From assembly GCA_023133375.1 (NCBI GenBank), contig JAGLWP010000014.1, positions 1-12,730 on the forward strand: 12,730 bases of DNA, written 5' to 3'. The DNA is from Candidatus Pacearchaeota archaeon (GTDB lineage: Archaea > Nanobdellota > Nanobdellia > Pacearchaeales > GW2011-AR1). Below the pieces are notes generated by a model that saw only the letters and a list, made by a program, of their open reading frames with translations, did no database searches and had not been told where the DNA came from. This document shows positions 1-4,720 of this stretch, one piece after another. Every line of letters begins with the position of its first letter. Position 1 is the stretch's first letter. Both the position numbers and the translations under genes were made by a program.

Positions 1-1574
1 CTTGAAGGCCGAATTCCCATTCTATCAAAACTTTCAGGATACTTCATAGGCCATTCTACTGCTTCTTTCAATTCCTGCTTAATATTATCCAAACCCCCAA
101 TAGACTCCCAATCAACATTTGGTGCTTCAACAAAAACCTCTCTCATTGCAGAAGGTCTAACAATTTTTAAAGCATCCATAAAATCTTCTTGCTTTACAAT
201 TAATTGCTCTAAAACTTCTTTAGGAATTTGCTCTTCGCTATCAAGTTTCATTTTAGGAAGTAATTTCCTTAACACATTCATAGCAGCTTCTTTAGTTAAT
301 GCTTCCAAATCAGCACCAACAAATCCATGAGTCAAACTTGCAAGTTCTTCAAGATTAACTTTTTTACTCAAGGGCATTCCTCGTGTATGGATTTTCAAAA
401 CAGCAAGTCTTCCTTCTGTTCCAGGAACATTAAGCTCTAATTCTCTATCAAAACGTCCTGGCCTTCTCAAAGCAGGGTCAAGAGCATTAACTCTATTTGT
501 TGCACCAATAACAATAACTTTCCCTCTTGATTTTAAACCATCCATCATTGTCAAAAGCTGACTGACTACCCGCCTTTCAACTTCTCCCATTACTTCTTCT
601 CTTTTAGGAGCAATAGCATCTATCTCGTCAATGAAAACAATTGATGGGGCTGTTTTTTCAGCATCTGCAAAAATATCTCTAATCTTTTTCTCACTCTCAC
701 CATAAAACTTGCTCATGATTTCCGGTCCATTCAATAATATAAAATTAGCCTCTGATTCATTTGCAACTGCTTTAGCCAATAAAGTTTTACCAGTTCCAGG
801 AGGCCCATACAATAAAATTCCTTTTGGTGGCTGCACTCCAAGCCTTTCAAAAATTTCCGGATGTTTTAATGGTATCTCCACCATTTCTCTAATTTTCTTT
901 ATCTCATCATTCAATCCACCAATATCTTCATAAGTAATTTCGGGTATCTTCTCATCACTCATCTCAACTGCTTTTGGATTCAATACAACTTCAGTATTTT
1001 CTGTTATTATTGCCGGTTGATTAGGACTTGCTGAAATAACTAAAAATCTAATATGAGTAACTGCCCCGCCCAAATTTCCAAAACCCATTCCACCAAGAAT
1101 CTCGTTTAAATTTCCAAAAATATCATTCATATCCCCCATTTCATCAGACATTAAATCCCTCCTTCTTTGCACTCCTCCTAAAACAACAATGTCTCCTTTC
1201 AAAATTGTTCTTCCCAAAAGTCCTTTTTTCAAACCTTCTGGATCACCCTGCACCATAATTCCTTTTTGAGCAGGAGCAATAACAATTTTCTTTGCTTCTC
1301 TGACATCTGCTTTAAGAATTGAAACAACATCACCAATTCCAGTTTTAGCATTTCTTCTCAAAATTCCATCAATCCTTATAATCCCCTCGCCAACATCAGC
1401 AGGATAAGCCCTGTCAGCAATTGCAACTGTTTCACGATTACCTTTAATCAAAACAACATCTCCTCTCTTAATACCAAGCTCCCTCATTATTTCAGCATCT
1501 ATCCTGGCAATTCCTTTATATGCGTCGTCTTGCAAAGCCTCAACAACCTTTAATCTAATTGGTTTATTTGTCAT
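1..1574 (-). CDS. cdc48: Cdc48/VCP-like AAA+ ATPase (partial, C-terminus beyond window)
   Basis: Cdc48-type unfoldase, which uses ATP to pull proteins out of complexes, usually for delivery to the proteasome. The visible 524 residues contain the two N-terminal substrate-binding subdomains (about 1-190, starting MTNKPIRLKV) and the whole D1 AAA module. D1 shows Walker A GPPGTGKT at 257-264, Walker B FIDEID at 314-319, sensor GATNR near 358-361 and the RRPGRFDRE arginine-finger region near 371-379. The linker to D2 (IGGLDNIKQEL) follows, and the frame leaves the window at the start of D2 (DRMGIRPS). A Gly/Met/Asp-rich insertion at about 136-172 interrupts the second N-subdomain. The ATG at 1574 overlaps the stop of the upstream 59-codon gene by 11 bp, so translation is probably coupled. 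It is the last visible gene of a four-gene minus-strand operon. Family assignment is very sure. Confidence 0.97.
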   Translation of the reverse strand, partial: MTNKPIRLKVVEALQDDAYKGIARIDAEIMRELGIKRGDVVLIKGNRETVAIADRAYPADVGEGIIRIDGILRRNAKTGIGDVVSILKADVREAKKIVIAPAQKGIMVQGDPEGLKKGLLGRTILKGDIVVLGGVQRRRDLMSDEMGDMNDIFGNLNEILGGMGFGNLGGAVTHIRFLVISASPNQPAIITENTEVVLNPKAVEMSDEKIPEITYEDIGGLNDEIKKIREMVEIPLKHPEIFERLGVQPPKGILLYGPPGTGKTLLAKAVANESEANFILLNGPEIMSKFYGESEKKIRDIFADAEKTAPSIVFIDEIDAIAPKREEVMGEVERRVVSQLLTMMDGLKSRGKVIVIGATNRVNALDPALRRPGRFDRELELNVPGTEGRLAVLKIHTRGMPLSKKVNLEELASLTHGFVGADLEALTKEAAMNVLRKLLPKMKLDSEEQIPKEVLEQLIVKQEDFMDALKIVRPSAMREVFVEAPNVDWESIGGLDNIKQELKEAVEWPMKYPESFDRMGIRPS

Positions 1575-1743
1575 TTTGATATTTCTCTAATTTTGATAAT
1601 CTTTTTAATTCCATCAAGGATATTTTTGGTAAGTCTGGTTCAAACATCTCTGGTTCAAAAGGACTTGGCTTTCTTGGTTCATAGTCATCACCCATAGCAT
1701 CCACTACCCTCTGCAATCTAACTGAATCTTTTTCATTTGTCAT
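1564..1743 (-). CDS. Small 59-residue protein coupled to Cdc48, unknown function
   Basis: I do not recognise this protein. The 59 codons run from an ATG overlapping the previous gene's stop (ATGA, 4-bp overlap) to a TAA lying 11 bp inside the cdc48 gene, so it is bracketed by overlaps on both sides. This arrangement is the main evidence that it is a real gene. The sequence begins MTNEKDSVRLQ. It has a central acidic, proline-rich part with two near-repeated FEP(E/D) motifs at about residues 29-37, and a basic helix-prone C-terminus (LMELKRLSKLEKYQ). There are no cysteines and no membrane segment. It shares the first three residues MTN with Cdc48, which may be chance. Its position suggests a Cdc48 cofactor or adaptor, but this is inference from location only. 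Confidence 0.7.
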   Translation of the reverse strand: MTNEKDSVRLQRVVDAMGDDYEPRKPSPFEPEMFEPDLPKISLMELKRLSKLEKYQNDK

Positions 1744-2093
1744 TTATTCTCTTCTCCTTCAACAAAATTTACAGATAACTTTCCAATATCATCTAAACAC
1801 AATCTTACCATATTATTCATTATTTTTTCCTGCTCTCTCATAAATAAAACTATCTCCTTAGGAATTGAAACAGCATAACTATTCCCAACAAGTCTCATTT
1901 TTACATGAAAAGTTTTATTTTTTAGATTTATAAATTTATTGTATTCTTGCTCATCAACAGGATGAACTATTTTCGCATGACACTTTGGACAAAGCATTGC
2001 CCGAAGAAGAAATCCATTCCTAACTACTTTCGCATTTTTCATTCTAACATTACATCTTTTACATAAAATATGATTATCAAATATATCTGTCAT
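1740..2093 (-). CDS. Zinc-ribbon plus AbrB/SpoVT-like domain protein
   Basis: This 117-residue protein has two parts. The N-terminal half carries two CxxC pairs (C11/C14 and C35/C38) expected to bind one zinc in a zinc ribbon. The second part, about residues 62-110, resembles an AbrB/SpoVT (swapped-hairpin) DNA-binding domain: it contains VGNSYAVSIPKEIV, the typical core of that fold. Such proteins usually bind DNA as dimers, so a transcriptional regulator, perhaps of its own operon, is the most likely role. The start is ATG at 2093, three bases after the stop of the upstream small gene. A GGAG lies about 13 nt upstream, inside that gene. Its TGA overlaps the ATG of the 59-residue gene by 4 bp. 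Domain recognition is good; the regulatory target is inferred. Confidence 0.85.
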   Translation of the reverse strand: MTDIFDNHILCKRCNVRMKNAKVVRNGFLLRAMLCPKCHAKIVHPVDEQEYNKFINLKNKTFHVKMRLVGNSYAVSIPKEIVLFMREQEKIMNNMVRLCLDDIGKLSVNFVEGEENK

Positions 2094-2096
2094 TTG

Positions 2097-2249
2097 CTAT
2101 TGATACTCCATATAATTAAAAAAAGATTTTGGACGGGGGATATAGGAAGCAGAACCACCATAAATTCCAAAATGGGCTGTTAATCTCTCCAAAGATTTTT
2201 TCACAGATTTTTCATACATTTTCTGATAATTATTTTTTTGTTCATACAT
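2097..2249 (-). CDS. Small Tyr/Lys-rich protein, first gene of the cdc48 operon
   Basis: Unrecognised protein of 50 residues starting MYEQKNNYQK. It has a basic, helix-prone N-terminal half (YEKSVKKSLERL) and an aromatic, Gly/Ser/Pro-containing tail (FGIYGGSASYIPRP, then FFNYMEYQ). The frame is open upstream to an ATG at 2324, giving 75 residues. That ATG lies only about 15 bp from the centre of the TATA box at 2334-2343, so it would fall upstream of the expected transcription start near 2312. I therefore prefer the ATG at 2249, although the longer form cannot be excluded if another promoter exists. It ends 3 bp before the zinc-ribbon/AbrB gene and is probably co-transcribed with cdc48. Function unknown. 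Confidence 0.6.
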   Translation of the reverse strand: MYEQKNNYQKMYEKSVKKSLERLTAHFGIYGGSASYIPRPKSFFNYMEYQ

Positions 2250-2310
2250 TTGAATATGGGCCACACCGATTAAGATGTGACCGGGGTTGAAAAGAGGTGT
2301 GTATACACAT
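2242..2310 (-). CDS. Possible leaderless 22-codon upstream ORF
   Basis: A short reading frame starts at an ATG about 28 bp downstream of the TATA-box centre, close to the spacing seen for other leaderless genes in this window. It encodes MCIHTSFQPR followed by 12 more residues and contains 2 Cys and 2 His. Its TGA overlaps the next start in an ATGTATGA arrangement (stop at 2244-2242, next ATG at 2249-2247). It could be a leader peptide controlling the cdc48 operon or simply a chance frame. The 12-bp palindrome at 2298-2309 and a hairpin at 2259-2282 lie within it. Low confidence as a gene. Confidence 0.25.
   Translation of the reverse strand: MCIHTSFQPRSHLNRCGPYSNV
2259..2282 (-). promoter_or_regulatory. 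Leader hairpin just upstream of the first cdc48-operon gene
   Basis: On the minus strand GGTCACA (2282-2276) can pair with TGTGGCC (2265-2259) through 7 bp with one G-U, closing a 10-nt loop. The stem ends 9 nt before the ATG at 2249 and would hide the only GGTG-like ribosome-binding candidate (GGTGTGG). It is notably GC-rich for this AT-rich DNA. A role in controlling translation is inferred. Confidence 0.4.
2298..2309. promoter_or_regulatory. 12-bp perfect palindrome near the cdc48-operon transcription start
   Basis: TGTGTATACACA is a perfect 12-bp palindrome lying directly at or just past the expected transcription start (about 2312, minus strand). Its half-sites TGTGTA/TACACA resemble the TGTGCA/TGCACA hexamers upstream of the same promoter. 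A repressor site is plausible, possibly for the AbrB-like protein encoded in the operon. This is inference. Confidence 0.4.
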
Positions 2311-2333
2311 TGTATATACCGCATGATAGATAC

Positions 2334-2343
2334 TATTTAAATA
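2334..2343 (-). promoter_or_regulatory. TATA-box promoter of the cdc48 operon
   Basis: On the minus strand a TATTTAAATA box is preceded by an AACAGAA-type flank. The 14-nt block at 2338-2351 is identical to the one at 2618-2631 in front of the 56-residue gene. Spacing predicts a transcript start near 2312. Confidence 0.6.
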
Positions 2344-2360
2344 TTTCTGTTATTAAAACC

Positions 2361-2386
2361 TTGCACAAAAGTGTGCAATCTGCACA
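2361..2386. repeat. TTGCACA/TGTGCAA inverted repeat plus a third TGCACA half-site
   Basis: TTGCACA (2361-2367) and TGTGCAA (2372-2378) form a perfect 7-bp inverted repeat with a 4-base spacer. A third TGCACA follows at 2381-2386, so the hexamer occurs three times at roughly one-helical-turn spacing. The cluster lies about 17-45 bp upstream of the cdc48-operon TATA box, where an archaeal activator could bind. It also lies 25-50 bp past the stop of the 56-residue gene, so the inverted repeat could instead act in 3'-end formation of that transcript. Confidence 0.5.
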
Positions 2387-2410
2387 AGAAGAGAATTAAA
2401 TTTGGGATAA

Positions 2411-2581
2411 TCAAGAATAAATTTTAATATAACAACCAGGGCATAATTGTCCTGCTCCTTCAACATAGTATTCTCTCATATCTATTCTGGTCTTTACTTT
2501 GACATTTGTTTCATTGTCACATAATACACATTTCTCTAATTCATTTCCTTCAATATATCTTGTTTCTTTTTTTAATTCCAT
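2411..2581 (-). CDS. 56-residue protein with two Cys pairs, probable zinc binder
   Basis: A 56-codon frame begins MELKKETRYI and ends CYIKIYS. It has a CVLC pair at residues 18-21 and a CPGC pair at 47-50, the pattern of a small zinc-ribbon or treble-clef protein. No other domain fits in this length. The ATG at 2581 has a TATA box (ATTTATAAA, 2616-2624) centred 39 bp upstream, leaving a leader of about 13 nt. The promoter is nearly the same as that of the cdc48 operon 280 bp away, so the two may be controlled together. The gene is divergent from the signal peptidase gene. Function unknown; the conserved Cys spacing and placed promoter argue for a real gene. Confidence 0.72.
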   Translation of the reverse strand: MELKKETRYIEGNELEKCVLCDNETNVKVKTRIDMREYYVEGAGQLCPGCYIKIYS

Positions 2582-2615
2582 TTTAATTTTATTCTACTAC
2601 GATAAATAATTTCTT

Positions 2616-2624
2616 TATAAATAT
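2616..2624 (-). promoter_or_regulatory. TATA-box promoter of the 56-residue zinc protein gene
   Basis: Minus-strand ATTTATAAA preceded by AACAGAAATATTTA, a 14-nt block also present at 2338-2351. Predicted transcript start near 2594. Confidence 0.55.
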
Positions 2625-2647
2625 TTCTGTTCCAATCCAAAGCCAAC

Positions 2648-2658
2648 ATTTTAAAAAC
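2648..2658 (+). promoter_or_regulatory. TATA-box promoter of the signal peptidase gene
   Basis: ATTTTAAAAAC is centred 26 bp upstream of the ATG at 2679, predicting a leaderless transcript. This favours that ATG over the TTG at 2676. Confidence 0.5.
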
Positions 2659-2678
2659 ACTATTGATTAATTATTTTG

Positions 2679-3347
2679 ATGAACAAAAAAATCGAGGGGA
2701 TAAAAAAATTCTGGAAAAAATTTTGGTTTATGTTATGGAAAGATGATAGTTTAAAGGGATGGATTTTTTCAATTATTTTTCTGTTTGTGTTTATAAAATT
2801 TATTTTCTTTCCAATATTAGGTTTAGTGACAGGGACTGCCTTGCCATTAGCAATTGTTGAATCATGCAGTATGCATCACGCCGGAACTATCTTTTCAAAT
2901 TATAATAACTGGTGGGAGCGACATGAAGAAAAGTATGAAGCATTAAACATAATAAAAAAAGATTTTCAGGGAGGATTATTCAATAAATTTAGAAGGGGAT
3001 TTACTAAAGGAGATATTCTCCTCCTTATAAAAGCAAAACCCGAAAAATTAAAAATTGGAGACATAATAGCATTTAATTCCGGAACAAGAAATATTCCAGT
3101 AATCCACAGGATAATAAACATCAAAGAAAAAGATGGCGAATTGACTTTTACAACAATAGGAGACAATAATGCTCAAAGTTTAACCTCATCAAATAACGTC
3201 TTTGGAGTTGATGAAAGAAAAATAAAATCTGAACAACTTGTTGGAAAAGCTGTTTTGAGAATTGTGCCTTATCTTGGATGGGGAAAATTGGTATTCTTTG
3301 AACATTTAAAGCCAAAATCAGAAAGAGGCATATGCAAAGAAAATTAA
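2679..3347 (+). CDS. Signal peptidase I, archaeal/Sec11-like (S26 family)
   Basis: Membrane-bound serine peptidase that removes signal peptides from exported proteins. It has 222 residues from ATG 2679; an in-frame TTG at 2676 is also possible but fits the TATA spacing less directly. A charged, aromatic N-terminus (residues 1-27) precedes one transmembrane segment (about 28-50). The catalytic region then follows: ESCSMHH with the likely nucleophile S64, a GDIIAF box at about 127, VIHRI with H143, and TIGDNN with D162. A His in place of the bacterial Lys general base is the archaeal/ER type. Unlike the usual SGSM, the motif here is SCSM. About 55 residues separate the nucleophile from the GDI/GDII boxes, longer than I would expect. 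No second membrane segment is visible at the C-terminus. Family is sure. Confidence 0.92.
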   Translation: MNKKIEGIKKFWKKFWFMLWKDDSLKGWIFSIIFLFVFIKFIFFPILGLVTGTALPLAIVESCSMHHAGTIFSNYNNWWERHEEKYEALNIIKKDFQGGLFNKFRRGFTKGDILLLIKAKPEKLKIGDIIAFNSGTRNIPVIHRIINIKEKDGELTFTTIGDNNAQSLTSSNNVFGVDERKIKSEQLVGKAVLRIVPYLGWGKLVFFEHLKPKSERGICKEN

Positions 3348-3353
3348 GAAAAG

Positions 3354-3361
3354 TTTTTAAA
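3354..3361 (+). promoter_or_regulatory. TATA-box promoter of the transcription factor S gene
   Basis: TTTTTAAA is centred 38 bp upstream of the ATG at 3396. A GAGG about 9 nt before the ATG could serve as ribosome-binding site on a short leader. Confidence 0.45.
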
Positions 3362-3395
3362 CAGAAAAAAACAAAAATAAAAGAGGAATATTATA

Positions 3396-3701
3396 ATGGA
3401 ATTTTGTCCTAAATGTGGAGCTGTTCTTATTCAAAAAAGGAAAAAGGATGGATGTGCAAGATGTAATTATTTGGTAAAAGGAAAAATCAAATTAACCACT
3501 TCTGAAAAAATAGGTGAGAAAAAAGAAGTTGCAATAATAAAAAAAGAAACGCAAACATTTCCAATAATAAAAGAAAAATGTAAGGAATGCGGGAATGACA
3601 AAGCATATTTTTGGACCGTCCAAACTCGCTCAGGAGACGAAGCAGAAACCAAATTCTTTAGATGCACAAAGTGCGAACATACTCGAAGAGAATATCGATA
3701 A
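3396..3701 (+). CDS. tfs: Transcription factor S (TFIIS-like RNA polymerase cleavage factor)
   Basis: TFS rescues backtracked RNA polymerase by stimulating cleavage of the 3' end of the transcript in the active site. The 101-residue length is typical. The N-terminal zinc ribbon has C4/C7 and C20/C23, as in RpoM/Rpb9. A charged linker follows, then the C-terminal TFIIS-type ribbon with C62/C65 and C90/C93. The hairpin between the last Cys pairs carries QTRSGDEAETKFF, in which D81/E82 are the acidic pair that reaches the polymerase catalytic magnesium, so this is an active TFS rather than an inactive paralogue. The family's usual RSADE is RSGDE here. Its stop codon directly abuts the stop of the convergent gene at 3702. 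Confidence 0.95.
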   Translation: MEFCPKCGAVLIQKRKKDGCARCNYLVKGKIKLTTSEKIGEKKEVAIIKKETQTFPIIKEKCKECGNDKAYFWTVQTRSGDEAETKFFRCTKCEHTRREYR

Positions 3702-4319
3702 TTAATGACTGATAATTTCAAGTTTTTCCAATTCCATATGAAAAATCTTAGAAAAATTAATTGCATCTTTTTTATGCATAAAATAATACTTAGAACCAAA
3801 CCTATTATCCCTAAGATTTAAATAAACTTTTCTATGATGGAGAGAAGGTTTATATGCAACACTAAAATTCCCTTGCTCTTTAGAATTTATAACATCTCTC
3901 TCAATTAATTTTGGTATTATTTCTTCTTGAGAAAAAAGATGTTTTGCTCTAATAACAGCCCAATCATATTTATTAATTTCCTCTGGGATAGTATATTCTC
4001 CATGCTTTAAAATTTTGGAATATAACGATAAACCTATTGATTCTAATACTGCTCTACAATGTTCTCTTAAAGTAAAATATAATTTTTTATTATCAAGTGA
4101 AAATCCAAAATTTGGAGCCAAAGGAAGAACAAAAGAAAAATTTCCTTTTTTAGAATAGCTTAGGAACCCCACATTATATACATTCATTAAAGCTTTTTCT
4201 TCAAGCTCGGGAACTGCTGAAGCAAAAAAATTTGATAAATTTGATATCTTTAAATTAGGGGCATAACCCTTCCATTCTATAATATTACTTGCTCTTTTTT
4301 CAAGTGTTTCACGTCTCAT
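3702..4319 (-). CDS. Unknown 205-residue protein
   Basis: I do not recognise this protein. It is soluble-looking with no membrane segment, contains a single cysteine and is rich in aromatic and basic residues. Two stretches have a loosely similar look: one near residues 73-90 (FGFSLDNKKLYFTLREH) and one near 162-190 (HHRKVYLNLRDN, then YYFMHKKDAINFSKIF). This hints at an internal duplication of a strand-rich unit, as in LAGLIDADG-like or other two-repeat folds, but no diagnostic motif is present. I chose the ATG at 4319. A TTG at 4331 would add MFYS but sits too close to the promoter. The upstream 19-nt element at 4346-4364 is nearly identical to that of radB at exactly the same distance, suggesting shared control. 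It converges on tfs with abutting stop codons. Confidence 0.75.
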   Translation of the reverse strand: MRRETLEKRASNIIEWKGYAPNLKISNLSNFFASAVPELEEKALMNVYNVGFLSYSKKGNFSFVLPLAPNFGFSLDNKKLYFTLREHCRAVLESIGLSLYSKILKHGEYTIPEEINKYDWAVIRAKHLFSQEEIIPKLIERDVINSKEQGNFSVAYKPSLHHRKVYLNLRDNRFGSKYYFMHKKDAINFSKIFHMELEKLEIISH

Positions 4320-4345
4320 AGAATAAAACAAAAAAGATATATTAA

Positions 4346-4364
4346 AAGGATTATTATAATTAAG
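4346..4364 (-). promoter_or_regulatory. Promoter element shared with radB (copy 1)
   Basis: A 19-nt block (minus strand beginning CTTAATTATAATAATCCTT) matches 11797-11815 at 18 of 19 positions. Its downstream end is 27 bp from the ATG in both genes. It contains a TATA-like TTATAATAA; alternatively it lies just upstream of a TTTTAATATAT box that would give a leaderless start. Confidence 0.5.
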
Positions 4365-4370
4365 AATATA

Positions 4371-4379
4371 TTTTTAAAC
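4371..4379 (+). promoter_or_regulatory. Box A (TATA) promoter of tRNA-Lys
   Basis: TTTTTAAAC is centred 28 bp before the first base of the tRNA, the expected box A spacing. The region 4320-4402 is shared with the divergent unknown gene. Confidence 0.45.
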
Positions 4380-4402
4380 TTCTTCTTTAATAATATTACA
4401 TT

Positions 4403-4562
4403 GGCTCTGTAGCTCAGCTTGGTTAGAGCACCAGACTCTTAAAAGAAACCCGTTGGTTTCTTTTGAACTTCCTCGAAGCACGGAACGGCGATTTCAAATT
4501 GCCTCCGGAGAAATCGCGAAGGAGAAATCTGGGTGTCGGGGGTTCAAATCCCTCCAGGGCCA
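4403..4562 (+). tRNA. tRNA-Lys(CTT) with an 85-nt intron
   Basis: Exon 1 is 4403-4441 and exon 2 is 4527-4562, giving a 75-nt mature tRNA. The acceptor stem GGCTCTG pairs with CAGGGCC (4555-4561), leaving discriminator A4562. The D-stem is GCTC/GAGC, the anticodon stem CCAGA/TCTGG, and the T-stem GGGGG/CCCTC around TTCAAAT. The spliced loop is CTCTTAA, with anticodon CTT reading the Lys codon AAG. CCA is not encoded. The intron starts after position 37, the canonical archaeal site. A bulge-helix-bulge can be drawn: CTCT (4436-4439) pairs with GGAG (4521-4524), flanked by 3-nt bulges TAA and AAA, each cut after its second base. The intron-side outer helix is weak, so a relaxed motif is possible. 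The 160-base primary form explains why no uninterrupted cloverleaf is seen. Confidence 0.93.
4442..4526 (+). other. tRNA-Lys intron (85 nt) with two strong hairpins
   Basis: The intron contains two perfect stem-loops. AAAAGAAACC (4441-4450) pairs with GGTTTCTTTT (4455-4464) across a CGTT loop, the first base being the last exon base. GCGATTTC (4488-4495) pairs with GAAATCGC (4510-4517). The intron is long for an archaeal tRNA intron. No protein or homing endonuclease is encoded. Confidence 0.85.
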
Positions 4563-4564
4563 TT

Positions 4565-4583
4565 ATGGTGTCACAGACACCAT
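4565..4583 (+). terminator. Hairpin immediately after tRNA-Lys
   Basis: ATGGTGTC and GACACCAT form a perfect 8-bp stem with a 3-nt loop, beginning 3 nt after the tRNA discriminator base. It may end transcription or help 3' processing; no T-run follows directly. Confidence 0.45.
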
Positions 4584-4631
4584 TAATTCTGAAAGAATTT
4601 GAAGGCAGGTAAATTATTGTTATTTAACACT

Positions 4632-4720
4632 CGGGGGTCGAGCAAGTTCACGAGAGAGACTATGTAATCCAGTGACGAATGAGCTTGGAAGCAAAATCCC
4701 TCCAAGGCCATAATTGTCTC
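4632..4720 (+). pseudogene. Degenerate copy of the tRNA-Lys 3' region with an insertion in the T-loop
   Basis: Positions 4693-4720 match 4545-4572 (tRNA T-loop, T-stem, acceptor 3' strand and flank) at 23 of 28 positions. Both copies are followed by ATTAATTCT (4583-4591 and 4741-4749). TCGGGGGT also recurs at 4631-4638. In the tRNA this is followed at once by TCAAATCCC; here about 54 bases intervene. The inserted segment can close on itself by CAAGTTCA (4643-4650) with TGAGCTTG (4680-4687), 8 bp with one G-U. No matching 5' tRNA half is visible, so I read this as a decayed duplicate rather than a working tRNA. A structured RNA of another kind is not excluded. Confidence 0.45.

Noticed and set aside
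709..933. Plus-strand open frame of 74 codons
   Set aside because: It is antisense to the Walker A region of cdc48, which has full domain support.
3467..3799. Minus-strand 110-codon frame across tfs
   Set aside because: It is a shadow of tfs and the convergent unknown gene; the zinc-ribbon motifs of tfs are decisive.
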